DNA of 64,000 nucleotides from Leucaena leucocephala (lineage: Eukaryota > Streptophyta > Magnoliopsida > Fabales > Fabaceae), in assembly GCA_037074615.1 (NCBI GenBank), contig CM073522.1:31742962-31806961 (forward strand), read 5' to 3'. Position numbers and translations under genes: made by a program. Each line of letters begins with the position of its first letter. Positions within the stretch are counted from its first letter, which is position 1. Shown here in pieces: positions 1-12,075 of the stretch. Below the pieces are notes generated by a model. It saw only the letters and a list, made by a program, of their open reading frames with translations. It did no database searches and was not told the origin of the DNA.

Positions 1-621
1 AATATTAAAATAATAAATAACTTATAAGTTGATATAGTAGTAGTATTCATTTTGGGGCTCCATTTATATAATTCATGAAATAGAAATAAATTTTTATTAC
101 TAAAACTAAATATATCAAATTACCAATTACTAACTATTTATTTTAATTAGGAAGTTGTTTTAATTTTAAATATAAAATTTATTTTTTATATTTGTTAATT
201 TTTTTAAATTATTTTTATTGATATTTTTTTAATAATAATTAAATAAGAGAGAGGAGGAAGTTAAAGAAAATAATTAAACTATTAAGATATTTTAAAAAAT
301 ATATATTATATTAATTTAATTAATTAATTAAATAATACTATATATTAAGGAGAGGGGAGTACCAACTATAAAAATAAGAGCAATCAAAAATTCATTTGAA
401 CAATAATTTTAAATATATATATATATATACACTTCTTTTTTTAAGAAAATAAAAAAAAAAACTAGAAATCCTTCGTCCTTCCCCAGAAACGCGCCGCCAA
501 CATAGGCACTTTCGTAAGTGGCGCCGTTTATGCGTTGATGCGCCGCGAAGGTGTCAAACGGGGAGCATAACCTCCACTTGCTGCTCCGATTCCGACTGTG
601 AGCTTTCATTGTATTGTAGCA
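1..621. other. AT-rich upstream region of the helicase-like gene
   Basis: This stretch is very AT-rich, with poly-A/T tracts and a short AT dinucleotide run near 413-430. The sequence becomes GC-richer from about 480, which fits the promoter or 5' leader of the gene starting at 622. I see no other gene in it. The open frames on the minus strand here are low-complexity shadows. Confidence 0.5.
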
Positions 622-3600
622 ATGGCCAAGGGCGAGGACGCTGTCAAGAGGAAGAAGAACAAAGCGATTCGCAAGAAGCTCCGAAAGAAGAATGACTCCT
701 CCGTTTCTGCCAAGGTAGCCGCCATCATCGCCGCCAAGAAGCGCCGCCTTTCCGGAAAACGCCGCATGTGCCAGGTACTCCCTACATAACAATAATGGTG
801 CGTATTGTTAACTGCTGGGAATAAGTTTGAGGAAACGGTAGCTTTTATGTGGCAGTTTGATGTTTCGAGTAACCATTGATTGATAGTTACACTCGGTGGA
901 ATTCTTTGTGAATGAAACATTTGAAAATTTAATAATTTGTTCTTTGCAGAAATTGTCAGTTGAAGTTTATGCATACTCAATGCAACGCAATTTTAGTCTC
1001 TTGTCAAATAATATTGATTGTGGTGATCCAAATGGCTTTGATTTTCTTCCCGGTAATCTTTCAGAATCGCAGTGCGAATTGCGAAATTTAGTGTAAAGTA
1101 TGGCTAAGCTTATAGATACATTTTCAGTTTTTAATTCTGTATATTCGGTCCTTAATCTGTTTCCCTTGTGATTGAAGATATGCTTTTTTTCTGAAGTATT
1201 TGTCTTGTTTCCAATCATAATTATTTAAATGACTATAAATTTCACTTGATTTTCTTGTTCGGACTGGATTATGCAGTTATCTCATTTAGTAGGACAAGGC
1301 TTGTTGTGTATTGGATTATGCAGTAACTGTCTTGCTTTTTAATCAAAGTATGGTTCTCTAATGATAGCTTGATATATATATTATTTAATTGGCAGACAAT
1401 AAAATTATATGCAAACGCTATACACTCGACATGTTATTTATGAACAATTAAGAATGTGTTATATTTTGATCGTATAATTTGACAATAATGATGTAAAAAC
1501 CGCATATAAGTTTTTCCCTTTATAGTTTGATCATCAACAAGTGCTGACTTTTGTATCGATCAAGAGAAATAGAAGGTTCACTTTCTTCATGGTATTGTAG
1601 GGGATGTGCTTTAGCCTGCCTACTCCAGATGATCCATTCAATGATCGACAAGGGAAACCAGAATTTAAAACGGAGCGTTTTAAAAAGAAAACCCATTCCC
1701 TGAAAGATGAGAGGTCTGATGATGGGAAGAGTGCTGCTGGCACGAAAGACATGCTTGGAGGTAATACTTCAAAATCTAACAAGTTTGGGGAAAATGAGGT
1801 CACAGATCTGAAGCATGAACATACCCATTATCTGGGCCAGGAATGTATTAACCTAGAAAGAGCAAATATTGAGGTGATTAAGAAGGGATTCCTTCGTGGT
1901 CCCAAGGGAAAAGAATGTGAAAACCCTGAGTCCCCTTCAAAGTTTCTAATGTGGTGTTTAACTTCAATTGAAAATGCACTGTGGCATGATGATGCTAGCA
2001 CTGATCAAGAGGGAGACTCTTTGCCTTTTGACTCATGGGGATTAGAATTTTGGAAATGTCTTTCTACTGGGAAAGATATAATGGAGACCAGTGGAAATTC
2101 CGCTACCACTGAACAAATTGCCTGGATGGTTTCTAGTGCTACCAATACTATTGCAAGAAAGGAGAAAGAAGGCTTATCCTTTGGCAGTCCCTTTCTTCTA
2201 TTACTCGTGCCTTCCCAGGAAAAATCTGTTAAGGTTTGTAGATAATCTTTCATTTTCATATTTATATATTATTTCTTACTATAAGTTGAAGTTCTTCTTT
2301 TCCATTTTTTAGGGTAAATTTCTTTCTTGTCTGTATTCCTAATGCTTCTAAGTTTCCTTGTTTAATAGTTTACTTATTGTGTATTGGGTTGGATGTTGGA
2401 ATTGCGCTTTATTGTTTTCATGAATATTTAGATGCTATAATAAAGGAAGAGATGTGTGTGCTTAATCTGAACTCTTAATGCAACATTCATGATACCTTTT
2501 GCTGTTGTTTTTGCTGAGACACAATATTAATATAAGGGAAGAACTAGCATTGCATGTTACTGTGGATTATTCTTACCCTTTACTTGTTTGTAATTTTATA
2601 ACTTTTATACTTAAATTTAAAAAGAACAGGTCCGCTCAGTCTGCAAGGCTTTGAAGCCTCTTGGAATTCATACAGTCAGTATACATCCAGGTGCCTCCTT
2701 AGACCACCAGATTCAAGGGTAATGGGTGAATCTCTCTGTTTTTTTTTTTTTTTTGCTTTTGTAGTGTAATTCTGTAACATAGTGATGCTTTTTACCAGAA
2801 GGCGTCACATTTGTGGAGCATATGCAATATTTCTTATTGCTGTTTGGCAATGCATACTGCATTTTGTTTTCAATTCAAATTTAATACAACAACAACAAAG
2901 CCTTATCCCATTAAATGGGGTCGGCTACATGGATCATACGACGCCATTGTGCTCTATCAAAAACTGAATCCTTGGTTAAGTTATTGACCAGGAGATCCCG
3001 CTCAATGACCTCGTTGAGCGTTTTCTTTGGCCTTCCTCTTTTCCTTTTAACCGGGCTCCATACGATTTGATCCACCCTCCTCACTGGCGCATCCCTTGGC
3101 CTTCTTTGTACGTGTCCAAATCACCTAAGACGGTTCTCTACCATTTTCTCCTCAATAGATGCCACTCCAACTCTTCCTCGAATTTGTTCATTACGAATCT
3201 TATCTTTTCTTGTATGTCCACACATCCATCTCAACATCCTCATTTTAGCTACCCCAACTTTATGCTCTTGCTGTCCTTTTAAAGCCCAACATTCACTTCC
3301 ATAAAGCATTGCTGGTCTTATAGCAGTACGATAAAACTTTCCTTTTAATTTATCTGGTACTTTCCGATCACATATAACCCCAGTAGCCTTTCTCCATTTA
3401 AACCGCCCAGCTTGAATTCTATGATTAACATCCTCCAAAATTTCACCATCCTTCTGTATAATTGATCCCAAATATTTGAACTTATCTATTTGTGGAATAA
3501 CTTGATCTCCCAATTTGACCTCCAAGTTATTTCTAACTTGCCTCTTATCAAAATTACAATGCATATATTCAGTCTTACTTCTACTCAGACGAAAACCCTT

Positions 3601-6600
3601 CGACTCTAAAGTACTTCTCCATAACTCAAGTTTAAAATTAATCTCTTCTCTTGACTCTGCCACAAGAACTATATCGTCTGCAAAAAGCATGCACTTAGGG
3701 ATTTCTTCTTGAATAGGCTTGGTTAGAACATCCACTACTAGATTAAATAAATAAGGACTCAAGGATGATCCCTGATGAAGACCAATCCTTATGGGAAAAT
3801 CCTTTGTTTCGCCCCCAGACGTTCTTATAGTAGTTGTTACCCCCTCATACATATCTTTTATTGCCTTGATATATGCCATGCGCACACCTTTCTTTTCCAA
3901 AGCTTTCCAAAGCACCTCCCTTGGTACTCGATCATACGCTTTTTCTAAATCAATGAAGACCATATGCAAGTCTCTTCTTTTGGTCCGGTACCTTTCCATT
4001 AACCCCCTTAATAAATAAATCGCCTCTATTGTAGACCTACCCGGCATAAAACCACACTGATTCTCAGAAATATCAGTCTCTAATCTCAACCTGTGTTCAA
4101 TTACCTTTTCCCACAACTTCATAGTGTGACTCATAAGCTTTATCCCTCTGTAATTTGCACAATTTTGAATATCCCCTTTATTTTTGTAAATAGGAACTAA
4201 AGTACTTTTCCTCCAGTCATCAGGCATTTTCTTAGAACTTAAAATCACATTAAATAGTTTAGCAAGCCACACCACCCCCACTTCGCCTAAACACTTCCAA
4301 ACTTCAATAGGAATACCGTCAGGTCCAACAGCTTTACTATTTTCCATTTTCTTAAGCGCCTCTTTAACCTCGTCAACACGGATCCTACGGTAAAATGCTA
4401 AATTTGGTTCAACTTCTCGTGTTAAATCCCCGAGCTCATAACTCGACCCTCCTCCCTCGTTAAGAGATTTCAATTCAAATTTAATGTCAAGAGATTTTCA
4501 ATTATTCTGATACATCCCTGGTTTAAAAAGGGCATTAAATTTTCAAAATGTTCCGAGGATGAAGATGGTATCTTTTTATCAGAAGAGCCATGTGACATTA
4601 TTTTCTCACTCTGTTTTTTTTTTTTTGCATGGAAATGATAGACATCCTTGTATTTTGACCCTTTGTTATGCTCTTTGCGGACTTATATGAGATGCAGTGC
4701 ATGTTTGAAATATTTTAGTGTGTATTTGTGTATTTCCTTTCCTTTTCCTTTTTTTAATGGAAGAAGGAGTACGGGAGTTGATGATAAGATTTCTTTCTAT
4801 AATTAACTGCACTGCTCAAAACGTAAGAATTGGGAGACAAAAATGAACTAAGCAAAACTATCAAACATCTCTTCCTATTGAAGAAACGTATTGAAATAAA
4901 CCATTGCTTGAGTGCTATAGCAAAGCAAAAATGGAATTTCTACACGTTGAAGTAAACTTGTCCTTGGCATCTTATTGAAGAAACACATTGCAATAAACTT
5001 ATCCTTGGCATCCTATTCAGCTTCTCACCATTTTTTGTGGGTGTTTTACAGTCTGAAAAGCTGTGAGCCTGAGTTCCTTGTGTCCACTCCCGAAAGGCTT
5101 TTGGAACTTGTTTCTTTGAAGGCTATTGATATATCTAGTGTCTCTATGCTGGTAATAATTATATTGATTTTACCGCACATGGAAGTTTTCCTTCTTATTT
5201 TCATTTATTCTGCATGTTTATTTATTAGTACTAGTACTTTTACTATCTTTTAGAAGAGGGTAACTTATACTCGTCTCCCAAGAGTGATGTTTAAATTACA
5301 TGATCTTAAAAATCTACTTGCTCCTGCGTAGCAAAAGATGAGTTACAAGTATATTTTGATCAAAATGTCCTTAAATCTGTTACTTAAGTATTTTGTGATA
5401 GAGACTTTTATGTTCTGTTCCCTTTCCTTTTTAGCAATGTATATCGTGTCTTTGTAATCATTGTTCAATAGTTTTTTATTCCAAATAATCACATTTTTCA
5501 TCTCCCCTCTCCCAAAATTTTGCCTATCATTTTATTAATTATTGTTGTGATATTGTGTAGGTTGTTGATCAACTGAACTCTTACTTTAGTGCTGGCCACA
5601 TTGATGCTGTAAAATCAATCAAGGGTTCTATTTCTGGCAATCCCCGACTTGTGGTTTTCAACGACTGTACCCATTATACATCTATCCCAACTGTTCAATA
5701 TCTTTTGGGAGGATCAATTTGTAGACTATCTCTTAATGGTTCAGTTACAAGTCATAGTTCTTGCATTGTCCAGTCTGTAAAACTGTGTGCATTTGAAGAA
5801 GAAAGGCTTCAAGAGGTATATGTTTTGGTATACAAAGCTTTTTTTTCTTTTCTTATCCATTTAATTAATTAAATTAAGACTATTGAAATTAGCACTAGGC
5901 GATACTTGGTATGTTTGGGGCTCTTATGTTATGGATATCTACCAAACCAATATATGGTGTTCATGTACTTGCAAGGGGGCTATACATAGGCTTTATACAG
6001 CAACTTATCGTTATGGATTTAACAGAGAGCTCGTTTTAGAGACTTTTAGTCCCTTTTGTGGTCATCTGATTAGTTTTAAAGAAGCAATTCCATCCTTGGA
6101 GTACTCTCAGTGTTATGCTCGAGTCTGACTTTTCCAAATAACTTAAATTCTTGTTATCAAATCCCAAATCTGTTTTGGTCTTCATAAATCCACATTTTAT
6201 ATCTTTTAAATCCCTAAATGGTTAAATTATTCTTCTACCAATGAGCCTTGATTTGGTTTGGGATTAATTTTGTTGCCTTTGTTGAGACTTTAACTTTCTA
6301 ATAGTAACTTCCCCATGTTTTACAAACTTGTTTTCATCCTTAAGATGCATAGGCATTTTGTGCTCCTTTTTCTTCCAAGCTACAACTCTGAAAAATGCAT
6401 GCACGTAATTGTTCATATTTTTATTTGCATGAATTCTATAACCCTTTGTGAATGTTCTACCTTGCGCAGAGCATCCAAGCCTTGGATCAGTGTTGGAGTG
6501 GCCAGATGTGTAAATTAGATGTGTTATATATTGTAAGAAAAGTTGTGAAGTCTCAAAAGTTGGTGGCTGCACTCAAATCCAGAGGCTATTCCCTTACAGT

Positions 6601-7552
6601 TGGGTCTGATTCACAAATATATAATGATAGGTAAATTAGGAGACTCGCCTTTATATATTCTGATTGCAAATTGATATGTATTATCTCGAAAAGATTAGTT
6701 GTTACAAAAAAGGAAATCTAACCTACCATCACAGTAGTTTACTGAACTTCCCAACTGATCTGTGAATCTCATAGATAAATGATAATGGAAATTTATCAAT
6801 GGCCAAAAGTTACTGTAGTCATCATAAATTGTTAAAGCTTAAAAACTAATAATAAGACCTAATAGCTTGAGATGGAAATTCTGGCTCTGCAAGACATAAG
6901 TTTTAAGATTGAGACCTTGAGTAGTTCGTAGAATGGGCCTAATAACTTTCTGATGGGAAAAACCCTTAAAATGGTCAGAAGATGAAACACAAAATAATAT
7001 AATCCTAAAAATTGGTCATTGTTATTTTGTTCTAGAAAAAGCCCTTTTAAAAAGCGTCAAGGTTGTGCTTATGTTTAACAGTAGGGTGTCGATTTGCTGA
7101 GGTTGGTTCCGCCTTAGATTGCTAAATTATGTGATTATTATTCTTCTAAATCTACACGATAACTCAAATCTTTCCCCCCCCTTTTCTTAGTTCTTTTTTT
7201 TCAGTTTAAATTTTTATTAGTTAGCTTATTCTATGTTATGTTATACAGTGTGGATTCAGATAGAGAAACGAAACCAACGGTAGCCTTGATTGATTTGGAG
7301 CATATCTCCACTGCAGATATAGGGAAGTATGATATAGTAATTCTGCCTAGTTTCGTACCCTCTATCGAACGTTATACACATATTTTAACAAGGATGGCCC
7401 GCCACAGTGTCAACGGTGTATTGCACAGTTTCTTAACTAAAGGAGACACAAAACTTGTTGGACCACTGATTAAAATTCTAGAGCAGTGTGGGCAGGAAGT
7501 GCCTGAAGCATTGAGAAACTTGGATGTGACCCCAAACATGATGGAAGAGTGA
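622..7552 (+). CDS. DEAD-box RNA helicase-like protein with degenerate ATPase motifs
   Basis: Seven exons: 622-774, 1601-2233, 2630-2718, 5052-5151, 5561-5815, 6470-6630 and 7249-7552. They join in frame to 564 aa and all borders are GT-AG. The N-terminus is strongly basic (KRKKNKAIRKKLRKKN), which suggests nuclear or nucleolar targeting. Exon 2 has a Q-motif/motif-I-like stretch around WKCLSTGKDIMETSG. Exon 4 carries FLVSTPERLLELV, which matches helicase motif Ib (TPGR). Where DEAD should follow, the protein reads VVDQLNS, and the Walker A GxGKT is absent. The C-terminal third resembles a RecA2 domain, but the HRxGRxGR motif is reduced to TRMARHSVNG. The fold is therefore DEAD-box-like (family knowledge), while ATP-dependent unwinding is unlikely (inference). 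A regulatory or structural role in RNA metabolism is possible. Intron 3 contains a LINE in antisense. The start is the first ATG of the basic exon. Confidence 0.82.
2868..4485 (-). mobile_element. RTE-type LINE, 5'-truncated, with target site duplication
   Basis: The element lies on the minus strand in intron 3 of the helicase-like gene. Exact 18-bp direct repeats flank it at 2868-2885 and 4468-4485 (TTTCAATTCAAATTTAAT). The body is 2886-4467. Its 3' end is at 2886, where the minus strand reads a short TTG repeat, the type of tail known for plant RTE LINEs. The endonuclease part is missing, so the copy is 5'-truncated, as is usual for target-primed reverse transcription. The long, near-intact frame and perfect target duplication indicate a recent insertion. 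Confidence 0.92.
2930..4473 (-). pseudogene. LINE reverse transcriptase ORF with one nonsense codon
   Basis: An open frame of about 450 codons runs from 4473 to 3121. It carries reverse transcriptase signatures: a GPDGIPIEVWK-like fingers motif, GFMPGRSTIEAI, HMVFIDLEKAYDRVPRE, GLHQGSSLSPYLFNLVVDVL and the catalytic box FADDIVLVAES. It is interrupted once after ENRLR by TGA at about 3117-3119, where related elements have TGG (Trp, from RWFGHVQRRP). The frame then continues through GRPKKTLNEVIERD to a natural TAA near 2919-2921. Apart from that codon and the missing N-terminal endonuclease, the frame is undamaged. It cannot transpose on its own. Confidence 0.85.
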
Positions 7553-9870
7553 ATCTGAATCTTCTTTGATTATCATTGTTTGATTCTTTCCAGCTCTGCA
7601 AGACTAATTTGCCCACACAAGACCAATTCATTTTCCAGCTGGAACCACAGCCGGGAAGCTTCAGAGTGGATGTTGCAATCCATAAGCACACTGTAATGCT
7701 GAATTCATACTATGCATGCCCATTGGTGATAGAGGAAATTAAGAACAGAAATTATTTGCAAAACCATGGGTTGTGCATATAGTTGTTGTAAGACTTTGCT
7801 GTATTCAGACAACTCAAGGATAATTTTATTGGGTAATTATACATAATTGGTCATCAATTTTTTACGGCGAAGGTTTGGCACCAGAGCAGCTTTACAGGTA
7901 ACTCTCGTTTTACAACATGACTCTGGTAGTTCTTTTGTTTTTAATTTAAAAGGGTATACACTAATGGCTTGAGTCTATAAGAAGGATCGAATTCATGACT
8001 TCCCATTTATAGGAGAACTTACATGTCACTAAATCACAAGGTCATTGGCTCTGGTAGTATCTTCTTGTAATAGAACTGAATTGCCCTTTGCATTTGATAT
8101 TTTTATACATTGGTCTTTTCATCTAAACTGCGCTCCATGCTTCACAAAAGGTGAATTAACAAAATTAGACACATTTTTTTCTTTCAAAGAAAAAAGAGAC
8201 ATTTTAATATCTCATGAATCATAATCATATATGCAACTCATTATCATGTCTTACATCACACAATGTGTTTGTGGGGAGTGAAAATATGGTAATTGACTAA
8301 ACAGGTCCTATGTTTGTTTCCTGTATACGAAGGTATGATAGAATGACCCCACAATGTCTGAGTGCAAAACCAATGTGTTTCTAATGAATCATGATGCCCT
8401 CTTGGAATAGTCAATGGTCTCAACCAATCTGAATATTTCCCCTTTAAAGGCATGTTCAAAATTTAGGCATATTTTATTTGAGACCCTTTGTTCTAATGAC
8501 ACATCAATCCCTTGTTCTTCTTAAAGTTGTTTAGTTCTTACTTTGTAGCAATATTCTTCTGGTTTTAAATGTAAGAATTAATTAGAACATTAGTTTTAAT
8601 CTTAAATATAATATTTTATTTCACTTTATCTTTTATATTTATTATTTTAAGAATATCATATCATATTTATTATAGTTAACTAATTTATTTTATTTTCTTA
8701 ATCTATTTAACCTTATTAGGTTACTTTTACATGGTCTCCTATTTGCATAAGCCTTACTTAGGATGCCTTTTGTACAATTTGATTGCATGCCCATTACTTT
8801 TTCTTTAAATATAGAATACTCTAAACACAATTTGATCTAATGGTGCATCCATTATTTTCGTTACTTCCAGTCGGTTTAATAATACTTCACGTTAATAAAA
8901 TAACTAACTTCAAATGACAATAATTGAAATAAATTTTCAATTATAAAAATGAGGTTTAATTTAGACATCAGTATGGTCAGAGGCCAATCTCTATTGTTGG
9001 AATAGCCATATTTATTTGGTCACTTGCATTAATTAATTGATTGGCCTAACTTTATTAATTAGTATTGATTAGCAAACTTTGCAGCACATTGGAAATACAT
9101 AAAAACGGCGTAACATATATATATTTGAAAAAATATTTACGTAAAATACTAGTAAGCTATTACGTGTAAAGCTCTTCTGATATTGCTCCCAACATGTTAA
9201 TTTTTTAAGATGTGCTATCATTACTATTCAAATCGCATATTTTTCTTAAAAAAATTGTGAATTGAAAGTTTTTTTTATAAAAAAAAAATTAAAAAAAATT
9301 AAACTTACTTATAATTTAAAGATAAAATAAAATTTATTTTTTTTTAAATAATATTAATATGGAGCAAGTACTTCAAATGAGCACTTCAAAACTGAGGAAT
9401 CTAGTGGATAACACGTTTGCCAAAATAAAAGGTCACATCAAGCGGGTACAATATCTTAATTGAATAAGGACCGCAAGAGAGAAGAAATAATCCCATGATT
9501 TCTTTTATAAAATATAAATAACTGGATCTTGTAGATAAAAAATAAGATATTTTTAATATCTTAATATTTTTTTAATTATATATAATATTTTAGTCTTATT
9601 TATAGTATATTTAGCATTTTAATATTACTCTTTCTGTGCTTACAATATATATAATCTTATTTATTATATATAGTTAGCACCATAATTTTAAATAAGATTA
9701 GGGTAAGGGGAATGGATGAACTAAGTAAATAATATCGATGTGAAGAATGTATTATAAATAATATTAGGGGGGTATATATTATTGGAAAATGCTGATTGCT
9801 ATCTTACCATAAAAAAACCATTATTAAAACTTATTGAATGTATTAAATATGTTAAAAATGTAAATCATTT
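7553..9870. other. Spacer downstream of the helicase-like gene
   Basis: The first 250 bases are probably 3' UTR. An open stretch at about 7590-7782 may be an unspliced or alternative 3' part, but I cannot tie it to the helicase frame. A SINE-like insertion lies at 7931-8048. From 8450 to 9780 the DNA is AT-rich with no recognisable gene. Confidence 0.5.
7921..8058 (-). mobile_element. SINE-like insertion
   Basis: A body of about 118 bp (7931-8048) is flanked by exact 10-bp direct repeats CTCTGGTAGT at 7921-7930 and 8049-8058. On the minus strand it contains a B-box-like GAATTCGATCC (7984-7994) preceded by an A-box-like TGATTTAGTGAC. It ends in an A/T-rich tail. This is the layout of a short tRNA-derived SINE, though no similar copy is seen in the window. 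Confidence 0.55.
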
Positions 9871-10054
9871 TTTTTTGTCCACCCGGTTCACCGGAGTTTT
9901 GCCCCGACTACATCTGGATCTGACCCGCGTCGTGCACCTGGCTATAGTGGGTGAGTCTCCCAACGGAAATTTTTTACATTCGCCAAAGCTCGAACTCGAG
10001 ACCTCGCTTAAACAATACCGAGCCGCTTACTACTCGGATAAATGTAAATCATTT
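9856..10054 (-). mobile_element. tRNA-derived SINE with poly-A tail
   Basis: Direct repeats of 15 bp, AAATGTAAATCATTT, lie at 9856-9870 and 10040-10054. The 169-bp body (9871-10039) reads on the minus strand from an A-box-like TAGTAAGCGGCTCGG, through a B-box-like GAGTTCGAGCT (rc of 9987-9997), to a poly-A tail next to the left repeat. It is much GC-richer than its surroundings. Orientation follows from the Pol III boxes and tail. Confidence 0.8.
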
Positions 10055-10579
10055 GTCAAAACTATTCCTATCTCTCCCATGTAAATAATAGTTCAGATCC
10101 GGTATGGTGAATGCACACCCTTAATACGCCTTATTTCTCATACTTCATGCAAACATGGAATTTATATGATATTACTGTTTCAGTTTCACTCTTTTCTTCC
10201 CCTTTCAAATGATATCCATAGAAGTTCTCGCACACTGTTTGCTGCTGCTGTTTTGTTTTTCCCCACTGTTATGGACTCCAATGCAAACTGCGGTAGTTTC
10301 CATGGATTTTGGTGCAGTTGCAATTACGTACTTTTTGCAGGTGGCTCTAAGAAGCACTTAGCTAGGGTTGCAAAAGTGGATATGCTTTTAATTCATATGC
10401 TTCCAAATACTCTTCTCAAGATGATAATGATTCAATGGGATGGATAAGCACAAATTGTTAGCGAGTTCATTCATCAACTTTTGATTATAATTATTAATGA
10501 TGATCGATGAAATCTGTTTAATTTGATTCAGTTGAAGAGCTGCTGGGATATAATGTGACATTCATTCCTTCTGGTTTCA
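10055..10579. other. Region upstream of the CSLA pseudogene
   Basis: No gene is recognisable here. A 93-codon open frame at 10166-10447 has no motif I know and probably lies in old promoter or leader sequence of the neighbouring pseudogene. Confidence 0.4.
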
Positions 10580-10688
10580 GCTTAGTAGGGTTACAGTGAT
10601 GGTGCCAGGGTTGAAATGATGATGAGGGTGTGCCTTGCCATGTTTGTGGAGAGAGTGTATATGGGAATAGTGATAATGCTCGTGATTA

Positions 10689-11461
10689 TAGGGGTGTGTA
10701 TGGGTAGGGCTGGGCAGGGCAACCTCTCTACCCGGTGCCCTGTCCAAAAAAAAATATGGGCTGCATTTTACAGCCCGATGCCCGGCCCTGCCCGGTAAAA
10801 GCCCTAACCATTTCGGGCTGGGCATGGATGGGCTAGGCATAGGCGGGCTGCGCATGCCCAAATCATGATACCTTACTCATATCGTGGGAAAAAATCTATA
10901 ATTATGAACTTCTAAAATAATACCATATTCATATGTCTTCAAGAGTTAAATAATATCTATAATCCACTAAGAATAAAGTAACAAAAAGATAGTAATTAAA
11001 TTTTTGAAATCCATTGCATATAAAAAAAAGTCTTGAAGTTTAAATAATTTGCAATTGTAACTTTGCATAAATCTCTCTAAAATTGACAAAGATGAAGCAT
11101 GTGGAAAAAAAATATCACGGTTAGCAATTTTTTTTTAAAAAAAGAAAGAAATCAATTTAGTTATAAATTTTAAAGGATGTAATTACCTACTTGACTACTT
11201 ATATTTGTAAAATTACCCTTTGGTCACTAGTATCTATCATATTCGTTTTAATGTAAAATAATGTAATCTACAAATTTTGATATATAAAAAGGTAACTAAC
11301 TGGGCAGGGCTAAATAGGAAGGGCAACAACCCCTGCCCGATGCCCTGCCCTGCCTGAAATTGCCCATTTTATACTGGGCCATTTTTCACTAGGCTGGGCA
11401 GGATATTTTTTGTGCGGGCTCGGGTGAGTTTATTGGGCTATGGACATCTTGCACACCCCTA
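10689..11461 (+). mobile_element. hAT-like non-autonomous element, copy 1
   Basis: This 773-bp element begins TAGGGGTGTG and ends CACACCCCTA, so it has short terminal inverted repeats. Its GC-rich left end contains the hairpin GGGCTGCATTTTACAGCCC at 10758-10776, and its middle is AT-rich and noncoding. It matches the elements at 30926 and 46189. No exact 8-bp duplication remains: CGTGATTA stands on the left and CTTGTCAA on the right. It splits the first coding part of the CSLA pseudogene, since family similarity runs directly from one side to the other. Confidence 0.8.
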
Positions 11462-11696
11462 CTTGTCAAATGTTTGGACTGAGCAAACATAATAAGCGTT
11501 ACAAGTGGGAGCCTCTTCAGCATGAAGATGACGTTGAGCTTGGCAACTCCACTTTCCCCATGGTCCTCGTTCAAATCCCTATGTACAATGAGATTGAGGT
11601 ATCCATCACTCAAGTTTAGGATATAAACTAGCGATGACCAATTAGGTGGGCTAGCTATATAAGTATAGCATGATGCAATTAGGTTTTATCAATAGT

Positions 11697-12075
11697 TAAA
11701 TTGTTAACTAAAAGATCATGCTCAATAATTTTATCCAGTGTTCTCTTCAATCTTTTTTTACTCTATTAAGAGAATTCTATATCGTGGCGCATCCAATAAA
11801 CTTCTTTATATATATATATATATATATATATACAAATCACCTCAAAAGATTTTCTATTCAATAGCCACCACTTCTTCCTTATATATGTTCATTATGAATG
11901 TTTTCTTTTTCTAATCGATCACACATCTATTTCAACAACTCTTATTTTATGTTCTTATTATCCTTTTAAAACCCAATATTTACTACCATATAGCACTATC
12001 GGTCTTACTAATAAGATTTTACTTTTACTTTATTAAGTACTTTCCTATCACAAATAACTTTACTAGCATACCGCA
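11697..12075 (-). mobile_element. Old, decayed RTE LINE 3' fragment
   Basis: This stretch aligns by eye with the 3' third of the LINE at 2886-4467 in the same orientation. Shared pieces include ATCACCT, TTCTATTCAATAG-, GTTCATTATGAA- and CCTTTTAAAACCCAATATTTACT-like blocks. Many substitutions and small indels, plus a TA microsatellite at about 11808-11832, break any frame. It sits in a large intron of the CSLA pseudogene. Confidence 0.7.
11808..11832. repeat. TA microsatellite
   Basis: This is an uninterrupted TA dinucleotide run inside the decayed LINE fragment. Confidence 0.9.

Noticed and set aside
606..980. Minus-strand open frame of about 124 codons over the first helicase exon
   Set aside because: It is antisense to a well-supported exon, crosses its intron and shows no motif.
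7576..7782. Open frame after the helicase-like stop codon
   Set aside because: The stop at 7550-7552 is in frame and no clear splice bypass is seen. It may be 3' UTR.
10166..10447. 93-codon open frame upstream of the CSLA pseudogene
   Set aside because: It has no recognisable domain, start context or splice link. It is probably leader or chance.
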